DNA of 64,000 nucleotides from positions 85,638-149,637 of the forward strand of contig JAFALY010000038.1 of assembly GCA_019233975.1 (NCBI GenBank). The letters are read 5' to 3'. The notes under the pieces were generated by a model, which was not told the DNA's origin, made no database searches, and saw only the letters and a list, made by a program, of their open reading frames with translations. The position numbers and the translations under genes were made by a program. This DNA is from Alphaproteobacteria bacterium (GTDB lineage Bacteria; Pseudomonadota; Alphaproteobacteria; UBA9219). This document shows, in pieces, positions 17,391 through 27,777 of this stretch. Within the stretch, counting starts at the first letter, position 1. Every line of letters starts with the position of its first letter.

Positions 17391-18811
17391 TGACAACAAC
17401 GCCTGCAAACACGAACGGCTATAACGACGAGGTCGTAAAGCTTTTCACAGTGGCCTCACTGTTCTGGGGTGTGGTCGGCATGCTGGCTGGCCTGTGGCTA
17501 GCGCTGGAACTGACATGGCCTGCTTTGAACCTGGGCGAGTATCTGAATTTCGGCCGCCTGCGCCCCGTACATACATCCGGCGTCATTTTCGCGTTCGGCG
17601 GCAATGTTTTGTTCGCGACCTCTTATTACGTCGTGCAGCGCACCTGTCAGGTGCGTCTGTGGAATGATGCATTGGCCAAATTCACCTTCTGGGGTTATCA
17701 GCTTTTCATCGTTCTGGCCGCGAGCGGTTATCTAATGGGCATTACCGAAGGCAAGGAATACGCGGAACCTGAATGGTACTCCAAATTGTGGCTGACCATC
17801 GTTTGGGTTGCCTATCTGGCGACGTTCCTTGGCACCGTCATCATCCGCCGCGAGCCACACATTTACGTGGCCAACTGGTTTTTCCTGTCCTTCATCATCA
17901 CCATTGCGGTTCTGCACATCACGAACGGATTGTCGCTGCCGGTCTCATTGTTCGGGACCAAGAGCTACTCGCTGTTCGCTGGCGTGCAAAGCGCCATGAT
18001 CCAATGGTGGTACGGTCATAACGCGGTCGGCTTTTTCCTGACCGCCGGCTTTCTGGGGATCATGTATTATTTTATCCCGAAGCAGGCGAACCGTCCGGTT
18101 TATTCTTACCGCCTGTCGATCCTGCATTTCTGGTCACTGATCTTCATCTATATCTGGGCCGGTCCGCACCATCTGCATTACACCGCCCTGCCTGATTGGG
18201 CACAGACGCTCGGCATGACGTTCTCGATTATGTTGTGGATGCCAAGCTGGGGCGGCATGATCAACGGCATCATGACCTTGTCGGGCGCCTGGCACAAACT
18301 GCGCGATGACCCGATCCTGCAATTCATGATTGTCGCCCTCGCCTTCTACGGTATGAGCACGTTCGAAGGCCCCCTGATGTCCATCAAGGAAGTAAACGCA
18401 CTTAGCCACTACACCAACTGGACCATCGGCCATGTGCATTCCGGCGCGCTGGGCTGGGTTGCCTTTATCAGCTTTGGCGCCCTTTATCACATGGTGCCGA
18501 AATTGTGGAAACGCGACGGCATGTATTCCGTTAAGTTGATTAGCCTGCATCTGTGGGTGTCGACCATCGGCATTGTACTATACATCACCTCCATGTGGGC
18601 GGCAGGCATTACCCAAGGCCTGATGTGGCGTTCGTATGACAAGCTCGGCTTCCTGCAATATTCATTCAGTGAATCCGTTCAGGCCATGCACCCCTTCTAT
18701 ATCATTCGTGCGTTGGGCGGTGCCCTGTATCTCGCGGGCGCGCTGATCATGATCTACAACATGTGGAAAACCATTAAGGGTTGCAGCAACTGCAATTGCC
18801 AGAAGGCCTGA
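17390..18811 (+). CDS. ccoN: cbb3-type cytochrome c oxidase subunit I
   Basis: [72 protein letters not shown]. Confidence 0.97.
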   Translation: MTTTPANTNGYNDEVVKLFTVASLFWGVVGMLAGLWLALELTWPALNLGEYLNFGRLRPVHTSGVIFAFGGNVLFATSYYVVQRTCQVRLWNDALAKFTFWGYQLFIVLAASGYLMGITEGKEYAEPEWYSKLWLTIVWVAYLATFLGTVIIRREPHIYVANWFFLSFIITIAVLHITNGLSLPVSLFGTKSYSLFAGVQSAMIQWWYGHNAVGFFLTAGFLGIMYYFIPKQANRPVYSYRLSILHFWSLIFIYIWAGPHHLHYTALPDWAQTLGMTFSIMLWMPSWGGMINGIMTLSGAWHKLRDDPILQFMIVALAFYGMSTFEGPLMSIKEVNALSHYTNWTIGHVHSGALGWVAFISFGALYHMVPKLWKRDGMYSVKLISLHLWVSTIGIVLYITSMWAAGITQGLMWRSYDKLGFLQYSFSESVQAMHPFYIIRALGGALYLAGALIMIYNMWKTIKGCSNCNCQKA

Positions 18812-18822
18812 GGGAACCGACC

Positions 18823-19596
18823 ATGCTTAAACATCACGATAAGCTTGAAAGAAACTCGATCATTCTGGTTATTGCGACGGCCATCGTCGTGTCAATCGGC
18901 GGCATTGTCGAAATCCTGCCCCTGTTCCGCATCGAAACGACTATCGAAAAGGTGGAGGGTATGCGGCCCTATACGCCTCTGGAACTTGCGGGGCAAAATA
19001 TCTACATCCGCGAAGGCTGCTATCTGTGCCACAGCCAACAGATACGCGCTCTGCGCGACGAAGTGGAACGTTACGGCCATTACTCGCTGGCTGCCGAAAG
19101 CATGTATGACCATCCGTTCCAGTGGGGCTCGGAACGTCAAGGGCCCGACTTGTCACGCGTTGGCGGCAAATATTCAGACGAATGGCACACAGCGCATCTG
19201 ACCGATCCGCGCAGCGTTGTGCCGGAATCCATTATGCCGTCCTATGCCTTTATGAAAGACCGCGCAGTTGACCTGCATGACATCAGCGACCACCTACGCA
19301 CGCTGAAAACGCTAGGCGTTCCCTATACCGATGACATGATCGCCCACGCCTATGATGACGCCATCAATCAGGGGCGCAACGATGGTGATACCAGTGGCTT
19401 GACTGCACGTTATGGCAACAAGGTTTTCGCACGTTCTTTTGACGGCCAGCCCAACATGGTGTCAGAGATGAACGCGTTAATCGCCTACCTGCAACGCCTC
19501 GGCAACATGGTTGATTTTACCAAGTACAACCCGGACCTTGACCCGCGCAACCTGCCGGATGGTGCCGTGAAGGCGAAGGGAGAGGCAAAGCCATGA
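18823..19596 (+). CDS. ccoO: cbb3-type oxidase subunit II
   Basis: [51 protein letters not shown]-type segment. Confidence 0.97.
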   Translation: MLKHHDKLERNSIILVIATAIVVSIGGIVEILPLFRIETTIEKVEGMRPYTPLELAGQNIYIREGCYLCHSQQIRALRDEVERYGHYSLAAESMYDHPFQWGSERQGPDLSRVGGKYSDEWHTAHLTDPRSVVPESIMPSYAFMKDRAVDLHDISDHLRTLKTLGVPYTDDMIAHAYDDAINQGRNDGDTSGLTARYGNKVFARSFDGQPNMVSEMNALIAYLQRLGNMVDFTKYNPDLDPRNLPDGAVKAKGEAKP

Positions 19597-19751
19597 TGGA
19601 CTGGCTGACACAAAACGCAGGCATGGTGGGGTTGGTGCTTTTCTTTGCCCTGTTCCTCTGTTTTGGCGTGTGGGCTTACAGCCCCGGCAACCGAAAGAAA
19701 ATGGAGCAATACGGAAAAATTCCGCTGGAGGAGAGCCGCCATGGCGAATGA
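19593..19751 (+). CDS. ccoQ: cbb3-type oxidase subunit CcoQ
   Basis: [52 protein letters not shown], between ccoO and ccoP. Confidence 0.9.
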   Translation: MMDWLTQNAGMVGLVLFFALFLCFGVWAYSPGNRKKMEQYGKIPLEESRHGE

Positions 19752-20625
19752 TAACAACAAACATGAGATAGACCAGGTAACAGGCATTGAAACTACCGGT
19801 CACGAATGGGACGGCTTGAAGGAATTGAATAATCCCGCGCCGCGTTGGTGGTTGTGGGTTTTCTACGCGACCATCGTCTTCGCGATCGGTTATTGGGCTG
19901 TCTACCCCGCATGGCCAACATTGACGGGCTTCACCGGCGGGTCAAAAAATTGGTCGGAATATAGCCAGCTGAAGGAGCATCAAGGCGAAATCACCGCCAT
20001 GCGTGCCAAATACGAGGCGCGTTTTACTGCGGCAGACCTGAAGACCATCCAGAATGACCCTGAATTATACGAATATGCGCGCGCAGGCGGCGCAATTGCC
20101 TTTAAGAACAACTGCGCGGCCTGTCACGGTGCGGGAGCACAGGGCGGTTATGGCTATCCCAACCTGAATGATGACGATTGGTTGTGGGGTGGCACGTTGG
20201 ACCAGATTTACACCACGATCCGCTATGGCGTTCGTTCCACCAGTGACCAGACACGCATCAGCCAGATGCCTGCTTTTGGACGCGATGACCTGCTGAGCCG
20301 CGAGGAAATCGAAGCAGTAGCCGAATATGTGCAGAAAATGCATCTGGGCGACAAGGCCGAAAAAACCGCCACCTATGAAAAAGGTAAGGAAGTTTACGCC
20401 AACAACTGCGCCTCATGCCACGGTGAGACCGGTGATGGCAATCAGGATGTCGGTGCGCCACGCTTGAACGACGATATATGGCTGTATGGCGGTGACCGCG
20501 CGTCAATCATCAACTCCATCGCCAATCCGCATGCGGGCGTGATGCCGACATGGGAGGGCCGCCTGAGCGACAGCACGATCAAGCAACTGGCCATCTATGT
20601 CCATTCACTGGGTGGCGGCAAATAA
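19741..20625 (+). CDS. ccoP: cbb3-type oxidase subunit III (dihaem)
   Basis: Two CxxCH motifs (NNCAACHG, NNCASCHG), GHEWDGLKELNNPAPRWWLWVFY. Confidence 0.97.
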   Translation: MANDNNKHEIDQVTGIETTGHEWDGLKELNNPAPRWWLWVFYATIVFAIGYWAVYPAWPTLTGFTGGSKNWSEYSQLKEHQGEITAMRAKYEARFTAADLKTIQNDPELYEYARAGGAIAFKNNCAACHGAGAQGGYGYPNLNDDDWLWGGTLDQIYTTIRYGVRSTSDQTRISQMPAFGRDDLLSREEIEAVAEYVQKMHLGDKAEKTATYEKGKEVYANNCASCHGETGDGNQDVGAPRLNDDIWLYGGDRASIINSIANPHAGVMPTWEGRLSDSTIKQLAIYVHSLGGGK

Positions 20626-20729
20626 GCAGGCATAAGGCGTTCCGGACCCGGTTCTGGCTAGTCTTTGCAAGCTTGACTCGTGCCGGGTTAAGGACAAAAA
20701 CAAAGTGATGTCACAGCCATTGGTGGCGC

Positions 20730-22163
20730 ATGTCGAACCCTGAACAGATTACCTTTTTTGAGGCACAGAAGCGCATCTATCCGCGCGACATCTGGGGGCG
20801 TTACCGCCAACTGAAATGGCTGGCCATGGGTGTTTTGCTGGCCATTTATTACTTTGTGCCATGGCTGCGCTGGGACCGTGGCCCGCATGCGCCGGATCAG
20901 GCCATCCTGATCGACATGCCTGCACGTCGCGCCTATTTCTTCTCGATCGAGATATGGCCGCAGGAAGTGTTCTATATCACTGGCCTTCTTATCCTCGCCG
21001 CCGTCGGGCTGTTTTTCGCCACGAGCCTGTTGGGCCGCGTTTGGTGTGGGTACGCCTGCCCACAAACCGTATGGACCGATTTGTTTATTAAGGTCGAGTA
21101 CTTCTTTCAGGGTGATAAGAACGCGCGACAAAAACTGGATGCCGCACCATGGGGCCTGAACAAGCTGTGGCGCAAACTGGCGACACATATAACATGGCTG
21201 CTGATCGCGCTATGCACCGGCGGTGCGTGGGTGTTTTACTTCAGCGATGCACCGACACTTGCCGACCAGATTATGCATTTCAATATTCCATGGAGCACGG
21301 CGTCATGGATTTTTGGCCTGACGGCCTCTACCTACATCATGGCGGGATATGCGCGTGAGCAGGTGTGTACCTATATGTGCCCCTACGCACGGTTCCAGTC
21401 CGCCATGTTCGACCGCGATACGTTGATTATCGGTTATGACGCCACGCGCGGCGAGCCGCGCATGTCGCACAAACATGGCGATAGTTGGGAAGGGCGTGGC
21501 CATTGCGTTGACTGCAACATGTGCGTTTCCGTTTGCCCGATGGGCATTGATATCCGTGACGGGTTGCAAATGGAATGCATCGCCTGCGGTCTGTGCGTCG
21601 ATGCTTGCAATCAGGTGATGGATAAAGTCGGACTACCGCATGGATTGGTGCGCTATGACACCGAAAACAATCAATTGGCGCGCAATGCGGCCCGTAAAGA
21701 AGGAAAAAGCGTTACCGAACGTTTGCGCATCATTCGCCCACGTACTGTGTATTACACGGGCATTATAGCGGTTGTTGGTTGCCTGATGTTGTACGGTCTT
21801 TTGACGCGCCAACCCTTCCAGGCGCATGTGTTACACGACAGAAATCCGTTGTTTGTCAAACTATCATCCGGCGCTATTAGGAACAGCTACACATTCAAAA
21901 TCTTGAACCGCGACCATGACGACCATGATTACAGCCTGCAAGTGAATGGCCTACCCCGCGCGGAAATGAAGATCGAAGCCGCCGGACAACCCGATGCCGC
22001 ACATTTGCGAGTTCTGGCCGACAGTGTGGGACAATTCCGCGTTTTACTGTCATTGCCCGCAGATGCCCTGACCATGAAACGGGAAAATATCCGCTTTCAA
22101 GTGACTGACAACACAACAGGCAAGACAGAGGCAGTAGAAACCATGTTTGTAACAGGTGAATGA
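20730..22163 (+). CDS. ccoG: Cytochrome c oxidase accessory protein CcoG/FixG
   Basis: GYACPQTVWTDLFIKVE, 4Fe-4S motifs CVDCNMCVSVCPMGIDIRDGLQMECIACGLCVDACN. Confidence 0.97.
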   Translation: MSNPEQITFFEAQKRIYPRDIWGRYRQLKWLAMGVLLAIYYFVPWLRWDRGPHAPDQAILIDMPARRAYFFSIEIWPQEVFYITGLLILAAVGLFFATSLLGRVWCGYACPQTVWTDLFIKVEYFFQGDKNARQKLDAAPWGLNKLWRKLATHITWLLIALCTGGAWVFYFSDAPTLADQIMHFNIPWSTASWIFGLTASTYIMAGYAREQVCTYMCPYARFQSAMFDRDTLIIGYDATRGEPRMSHKHGDSWEGRGHCVDCNMCVSVCPMGIDIRDGLQMECIACGLCVDACNQVMDKVGLPHGLVRYDTENNQLARNAARKEGKSVTERLRIIRPRTVYYTGIIAVVGCLMLYGLLTRQPFQAHVLHDRNPLFVKLSSGAIRNSYTFKILNRDHDDHDYSLQVNGLPRAEMKIEAAGQPDAAHLRVLADSVGQFRVLLSLPADALTMKRENIRFQVTDNTTGKTEAVETMFVTGE

Positions 22164-22660
22164 TGACTGACCCCACCCCCTCAAGCGGCCCACGTCCGTC
22201 CGACAAGTGGATCCCCTACTATTTCTTTATCTTCTTCGGCATTATGGTTCTGACACTGGTGCCTATGTGCGTGATCGCGGTACGCACCGGAACGGGTGTG
22301 GTGACGGATCACGCCTATGAGAAAGGTGTTTCGTATAATCAGGACATCAAGGCCGCAGGTGAACAGGCCGCGCTCGGCTGGCAAACACAGATTAGCGTGA
22401 ACAGCACGCCGCAAAAAACAACAAGCATCTCGTTTACCTTGACCGACCGTGACGGTAGGCCAGTCACCGATGCCACGGCACAACTGGTGCTGTCACGCCC
22501 GACACAAGCCAAAATGGATCAAAAGGCCGATTTAAAAGAAACCAGCCCCGGGCTGTATACTGCAACCCTGTCCGCCGATGCCGGCGTGTGGGACGTTGAT
22601 ATATCCGCGACCAAAGATGGTCATAATTTTCAGGCCAGCAAGCGGGTACAAATACAGTGA
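22160..22660 (+). CDS. ccoH: FixH family protein
   Basis: WIPYYFFIFFGIMVLTLVPM, position in ccoG-H-I-S. Confidence 0.9.
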   Translation: MMTDPTPSSGPRPSDKWIPYYFFIFFGIMVLTLVPMCVIAVRTGTGVVTDHAYEKGVSYNQDIKAAGEQAALGWQTQISVNSTPQKTTSISFTLTDRDGRPVTDATAQLVLSRPTQAKMDQKADLKETSPGLYTATLSADAGVWDVDISATKDGHNFQASKRVQIQ

Positions 22661-24822
22661 CAACAACAAACGCTGTCGATTTTGGCCGCTTTGTCGCCGA
22701 TGAGAAAGACGGTGGGCATGTATTGCATATGCTGGTTGACGGCATACATTGCGCCAACTGCGCCTTTCGCATCGAAGAGACATTGAATAAACAAGACAAG
22801 GTTCAGGCACGGGTCAATCTAACCACACGACGCCTGACATTGCGGTGGCAAGGCGATGCCACCCGCGCTGCGTCCCTGACGCAAAGCGTCACGGATATGG
22901 GGTACAAACTGACTCCGTTTGACACAGCAGAGTCAGAAAACAGTGATAAGCGCGAAGAGCAAGCGCTGCTCCGCCGCGTCGCGGTTTCCGGTTTTGCGTC
23001 CGGTAACATCATGCTGTTGTCCGTTACATTGTGGTCCTCCACTGCGGCCAGCATGGGTATGGCGACGCGCGATTTCATGCACTGGATTTCAGCGCTGATC
23101 GCCATTCCAACTGTCATCTATGCCGGATTGCCGTTTTTTAAAAGCGCCCGCAATGTGTTGGCCCACGGACGCACAAATATGGATGTACCGATCAGCGTCG
23201 CCCTTATCCTGACGGCATTGATGAGCCTGTGGGAAACCGTGCATCACGGTGAATACGCGTATTTTGACTCGGTTGTCATGCTGCTGTTCCTGCTGCTGAT
23301 CGGTCGCTGGATGGACCGGCGCGCCAGAGGCCGCGCCCGTGCCGCCGCACAGGATTTACTGACCATGCTGTCAGGCTCCGCCACAGTCTTACAGGACGGA
23401 CAGCCGATCCTGATGCCTATTCGGGATTTGTGCGCCGGCATGTTGTTACAGGTCGCGGTGGGCGAGAAAATCGCAGCCGATGGCGTGATAGAAAACGGTC
23501 AGTCAGATATAGACCCCAGCTTTATCAGCGGGGAAACGATCACGCAGCCGGTTAACACCGGTACCCGCGTTTTTGGTGGCATGATCAACCTGACGGCCCC
23601 GCTGACCATACGCATAACGGCTACCAGCGGCGAAAGCCTTCTGGGTGAAATCGTCAAGCTCATGGATAAGGCGGAACAAGGTCACGCAAATTACGTCAGG
23701 TTGGCCGACCGTGTCGCACGCTATTACACACCTGTGGTGCATCTGCTGGCACTGATCACGTTTCTGTATTGGAACCTGCTGGCGCACCAATCATGGCAAC
23801 CTTCGTTATTAATCGCCATGACGGTTCTTATCATCACCTGCCCCTGCGCGTTGGGACTGGCCGTCCCCGCCGTTCAGGTTTTGACCTCTGGCCGTTTGTT
23901 CCGCCACGGCATGTTGCTCAAATCAGCGGATGCCGTCGAACGTATGGCCAAGGTCGACACGATCATCTTCGACAAGACCGGCACACTGACGGAAAACGAA
24001 CCTGCTTTAGCCAACCCCCAACAAATCGGTGGCCGCAATATGCAATTGGCGGCGTCACTGGCATCACAAAGCCATCATCCGCTGGCGCGCGCCCTGTTCA
24101 ACATGTATGGCGGCAAGATACTACCCCTACAGGCCGCAGAGCATCCCGCACGTGGTATGGAAGGCGATTATAACGGCCAGACCATCCGTCTGGGCAGTCG
24201 TGACTGGTGTGGTGATGTCAATGCCGACAATGATGGCGCACCTGAGATATGGCTGCGCGTCGGAGAAGAAGATCCCGTTCGCTTTGTGTTCGCCGACAGT
24301 CTGCGACAGGATGCGAGTCTGATACTGCACACTTTGAAAAGTAAAGGCTACGATATCAAGCTTTTGTCCGGCGACCGTAGTGCCGCCGTGGCCAAGGTTG
24401 CGGCACAGCTGGAAATAAAAGATTACCGCGCCCAGGTAACGCCGATCGAGAAACACGCGGTGATTGAAGATTTACGCAATCAAGGCAAGCATGTCCTGAT
24501 GGTAGGGGATGGGCTGAATGACGCCGCCGCTCTGGCCGCCGCCGATATATCCATGTCGCCGTCAACCGCACTCGATATCACACAAAACGCCGCCGATATT
24601 GTATTTCAGGGGCGGAAACTGGCGCCGGTTCTGGAAGCGCTGAATGTATCAAAGCGCGCAAACCGTCTGGTTCTGGAAAATTTTGTTTTATCTGTCGGCT
24701 ATAACCTTATCGCTATCCCGATGGCGATGGCCGGGCTCGTTACACCTTTTATCGCCGCCCTGTCTATGGCCGCGTCATCGGTTGTGGTTATCTTGAATGC
24801 GCAACGCCTGAACCGGGGATAG
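22657..24822 (+). CDS. ccoI: Copper-transporting P-type ATPase CcoI/FixI
   Basis: HMA-type MLVDGIHCANCAFRIEETL, CPC motif ITCPCALGLAVP, DKTGTLTENEP. Confidence 0.97.
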   Translation: MTTTNAVDFGRFVADEKDGGHVLHMLVDGIHCANCAFRIEETLNKQDKVQARVNLTTRRLTLRWQGDATRAASLTQSVTDMGYKLTPFDTAESENSDKREEQALLRRVAVSGFASGNIMLLSVTLWSSTAASMGMATRDFMHWISALIAIPTVIYAGLPFFKSARNVLAHGRTNMDVPISVALILTALMSLWETVHHGEYAYFDSVVMLLFLLLIGRWMDRRARGRARAAAQDLLTMLSGSATVLQDGQPILMPIRDLCAGMLLQVAVGEKIAADGVIENGQSDIDPSFISGETITQPVNTGTRVFGGMINLTAPLTIRITATSGESLLGEIVKLMDKAEQGHANYVRLADRVARYYTPVVHLLALITFLYWNLLAHQSWQPSLLIAMTVLIITCPCALGLAVPAVQVLTSGRLFRHGMLLKSADAVERMAKVDTIIFDKTGTLTENEPALANPQQIGGRNMQLAASLASQSHHPLARALFNMYGGKILPLQAAEHPARGMEGDYNGQTIRLGSRDWCGDVNADNDGAPEIWLRVGEEDPVRFVFADSLRQDASLILHTLKSKGYDIKLLSGDRSAAVAKVAAQLEIKDYRAQVTPIEKHAVIEDLRNQGKHVLMVGDGLNDAAALAAADISMSPSTALDITQNAADIVFQGRKLAPVLEALNVSKRANRLVLENFVLSVGYNLIAIPMAMAGLVTPFIAALSMAASSVVVILNAQRLNRG

Positions 24823-24825
24823 GCA

Positions 24826-24999
24826 ATGGATGTCCTGATTTACATGATACCGTTGGCCCTTGGACTCGGGCTGCTGGCGTTGGGCGGCTTTTTCTGGGCC
24901 ATGAAGTCCGGCCAGTTTGATGATCCCGAGGGGGCCGCGAACCGCATTCTGCGCGACGATCCGCCACAGGCGCCTGCACAAGCTGAAAAAGATCACTGA
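24826..24999 (+). CDS. ccoS: cbb3-type oxidase assembly protein CcoS
   Basis: MDVLIYMIPLALGLGLLALGGFFWAMKSGQFDDPEGAANRILRDD. Confidence 0.95.
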   Translation: MDVLIYMIPLALGLGLLALGGFFWAMKSGQFDDPEGAANRILRDDPPQAPAQAEKDH

Positions 25000-25718
25000 T
25001 CCGTTTTCAGATCAAATTCTGTGTCCACCTGTATCGTCACATCATCGCCAACCATGGGTTCCAAGTTGGCAATGCCGTATTCGCCGCGCTTGAGCAGGAT
25101 TGTGCCTGTAAACCCGGCGCTGTAATCGCCCGTCACAGGGTTTTTCCCCTGCCCGACCAACGTTACATCCATAACCACAGGACGCGTGGTACCACGCAGG
25201 TTAAAGGCACCCGTTACGCGCACGGACTTGTTATCAATCGGCTGTATCATCGTCGAGCGCAGATTGGCCATTTGATAATGCACCGTGTCGAACCAGTTAC
25301 CACCACGCAGATCTTCATCTAGTTCAGGCACATTGGTGTCTATGCTATTGGGATAAATGGTAATATCGAGCTTTGATTGTTGGGGCGCATCAGCAACAAA
25401 ATCCAGCGTACCCTCTACCCTGTCAAAACGTCCGGTGAAGTTTGAAAAACCCAGATGGCTGATTTTAAAGATCACGCTGGTATGTTTCGGATCCAGAACA
25501 TAGTGACCCGAAGGCAATGTGACGGTTATCGGTGCAGGCGCCGGAGCAGCTTCCGGTGCAGTGATAGGTGGTGCGTTGGGGGCATCGGCGGGGGGCGCAG
25601 GCTGCACGGGATCCGCAGACATCATGACACCAGATTCCGCATATTGGGCACTGGCTGGCACAACCCAGCCAAGCAGCCCCAAGATCATCACACCCGACAG
25701 AAGGCGCTGTTTATCCAT
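24993..25718 (-). CDS. YceI-family protein with Pro/Ala-rich linker
   Basis: Signal peptide; YVLDPKHTSVIFKISHLGFSNFTGRFDRVEGTLDF...GAFNLRGTTRPVVMDVTL; 3' end overlaps ccoS by 7 nt. Confidence 0.9.
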   Translation of the reverse strand: MDKQRLLSGVMILGLLGWVVPASAQYAESGVMMSADPVQPAPPADAPNAPPITAPEAAPAPAPITVTLPSGHYVLDPKHTSVIFKISHLGFSNFTGRFDRVEGTLDFVADAPQQSKLDITIYPNSIDTNVPELDEDLRGGNWFDTVHYQMANLRSTMIQPIDNKSVRVTGAFNLRGTTRPVVMDVTLVGQGKNPVTGDYSAGFTGTILLKRGEYGIANLEPMVGDDVTIQVDTEFDLKTDQ

Positions 25719-25815
25719 AACAATCCCCCTTTGCCACGTTGTCACCGCAGACGTGCCCATTTTGGGCTTGCCCGCTGCAGCCTTCAATTCTAAAAATACC
25801 GTACCCTTAAAATAG

Positions 25816-26778
25816 TTGATTTACATGACATCGGCAACTGCATCCCTGCTCAAGCGCATCCATGAAACAAAGGCCGTGTCTATTTGGGACCACAGCAACG
25901 GACCTGTTTTCTGGTATGCCGCAAGCGTACCCGGCCCGTTTTATGTGAATACGGAACAGGTTCTGGGCCCGGCATTGGCCGATAAGCTGCTCAAGCAAAT
26001 CACGACAATCATTGAAACGATTGCAGGCGTGCCTGAACGATCAGCTGAACTTTATCAATTGATCCGCAACGCCTATGACGCCGACCCGAATTTTCAGGCG
26101 GTCATAACGCCGCTTGTTGACAAAATTCGCTCCTCCTTCGACCTGTCCAAGGTTGATGCCATTTCAGGCGGTGAGCGCCGCGACTGGTTGTTTTCGTTAC
26201 CCGTCGCATGGGCACTGGACAAACCGCATTTGTACCTGTTCAAGAACAAGATGGCCTATTGCGCGACACCGGTCGGGGAAGGCCATCATGTCCTGCATAT
26301 TTCGGACCTGATCAATAACGCCGCCAGCTATTTTGATCTGTGGCTGCCCATTTTGGAAGCCATGCATGTCACCTGCATCGGCACGGCCTGCATCAATACA
26401 CGCGGCGAAAACGGCCTGAACCGTCTGGAAACAGCCGGATACAAAGTGGCCGCCCTGAACCATATCGATCTGGCCTTTTTCCAGAAATCAGCCGATAGCG
26501 GCCTGATCCGTCAGGAGGTGGTGGAAGAAATCGCTACCTACCTTATGTCGGGGCGCGCATGGGCCGCGCGATATCTGATGCAGGACGTCAATTTGTTCGG
26601 CATTCAGAGCCTGGATAAAAAATCGCTGGACCGGCTCTGCACCTTCTTCCAGCAAGATCCGTGGAATTTGCGCGACGACCACGCCGCCTTCTTCGGCGAA
26701 GTGCTCAGCACCGTTGCCCGCCTGCGCGGCGAAGCGTTTAAAGGCGCTGACCCCGCACAGGATCAACGCCGCGCATAA
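25816..26778 (+). CDS. Orotate-phosphoribosyltransferase-like protein
   Basis: VDAISGGERRDWLFSLPVAWALDKPHLYLFKNK resembles OPRT core; canonical PRPP motif degenerate (CIGTACINTRGENGL). Confidence 0.5.
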   Translation: MIYMTSATASLLKRIHETKAVSIWDHSNGPVFWYAASVPGPFYVNTEQVLGPALADKLLKQITTIIETIAGVPERSAELYQLIRNAYDADPNFQAVITPLVDKIRSSFDLSKVDAISGGERRDWLFSLPVAWALDKPHLYLFKNKMAYCATPVGEGHHVLHISDLINNAASYFDLWLPILEAMHVTCIGTACINTRGENGLNRLETAGYKVAALNHIDLAFFQKSADSGLIRQEVVEEIATYLMSGRAWAARYLMQDVNLFGIQSLDKKSLDRLCTFFQQDPWNLRDDHAAFFGEVLSTVARLRGEAFKGADPAQDQRRA

Positions 26779-27769
26779 CATCAAGGCGCGCGGCCTGTTT
26801 GTCGATATAGCTGTTGACCATGCCGATCTTGTTTTCACGGATCAATGAGCGGATCGGGTCGCCATTGTTGTTTTCTTCCGTAAACACATAACGCAGGAAA
26901 GGACCGGATGAGCTAAGCGTCTGATGCCACGCGGCCGTTATACCCTGCGCCAGCATAAAGTTGGCCGAGTGGCCAATGGCCTGTTCCGCCAGATGCAGAA
27001 GCCCCATAAAGCTTTCTTCCACCGAGCCTGCGTGAATGGTCGTAATCACCAAATGGCCCGTTGTCGCGGCACGCAGTATCTGTTCCGCTGCGCGCGGCGT
27101 TCTGACTTCACCGACCAGCAGATAGCGCGGCGTCCAACGCAACGCACGCTTGAGAGGCGTTGCCCAGTCTTCTTCCTTATCCACTTGTATCTGATAGCAA
27201 TAGCCGTAATCACCTACCGGCCCGTCCAATTGATATTCAACCGGGTCTTCAACCGATATGCCGACGCCGCCGTAACGGCGCATATAATCGGCGAACAGTG
27301 AAAACGATGTCGTCGTTTTACCGTGCCCTGTCGGACCGGAGATCAGGATCAACCCGTCGCGCTGCCCCAGTTTGCGCAGATAGTTAATGATGTTGGGTGC
27401 AAAGGTCAGTTCTTCCAGCGATGGCACACGGGCCGCGATGCGGCGCAGAATAACCCATTCCTGACCGTTGGCGGATTTTTGATATGACAGGCGGAAACGC
27501 ACGCCGTCATATTGATAAGACGTATCGGGGTTATCGATGCTACCAAATAAATCCTCGGCTATCTTGCGGCATTCCCCGCGATAGCAGTCAGGCAAAACGC
27601 GGCTCCAATTATTCGAATAGTCACGCGCTGGCGAACGATAACGCGCCATGCCACGGCCATTGGCGTCTATACGGATATACAAATCCATAAAAGGCAGATC
27701 GCGCAACCGCGACGAAGCAGCGCCGCCAAGGGCACCGTCATCGGTCGTTATCAGGTCATTGATGCTCAT
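26738..27769 (-). CDS. DotB/PilT-like secretion ATPase, paralog 1
   Basis: SGPTGHGKTTTSFSLFADYM Walker A, GVGISVEDPVEYQLDG, YLLVGEVRTPRAAEQILRAATTGHLVITTIHAGS. Confidence 0.85.
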   Translation of the reverse strand: MSINDLITTDDGALGGAASSRLRDLPFMDLYIRIDANGRGMARYRSPARDYSNNWSRVLPDCYRGECRKIAEDLFGSIDNPDTSYQYDGVRFRLSYQKSANGQEWVILRRIAARVPSLEELTFAPNIINYLRKLGQRDGLILISGPTGHGKTTTSFSLFADYMRRYGGVGISVEDPVEYQLDGPVGDYGYCYQIQVDKEEDWATPLKRALRWTPRYLLVGEVRTPRAAEQILRAATTGHLVITTIHAGSVEESFMGLLHLAEQAIGHSANFMLAQGITAAWHQTLSSSGPFLRYVFTEENNNGDPIRSLIRENKIGMVNSYIDKQAARLDVMRGVDPVRGQRL

Positions 27770-27777
27770 ATCGCCTC

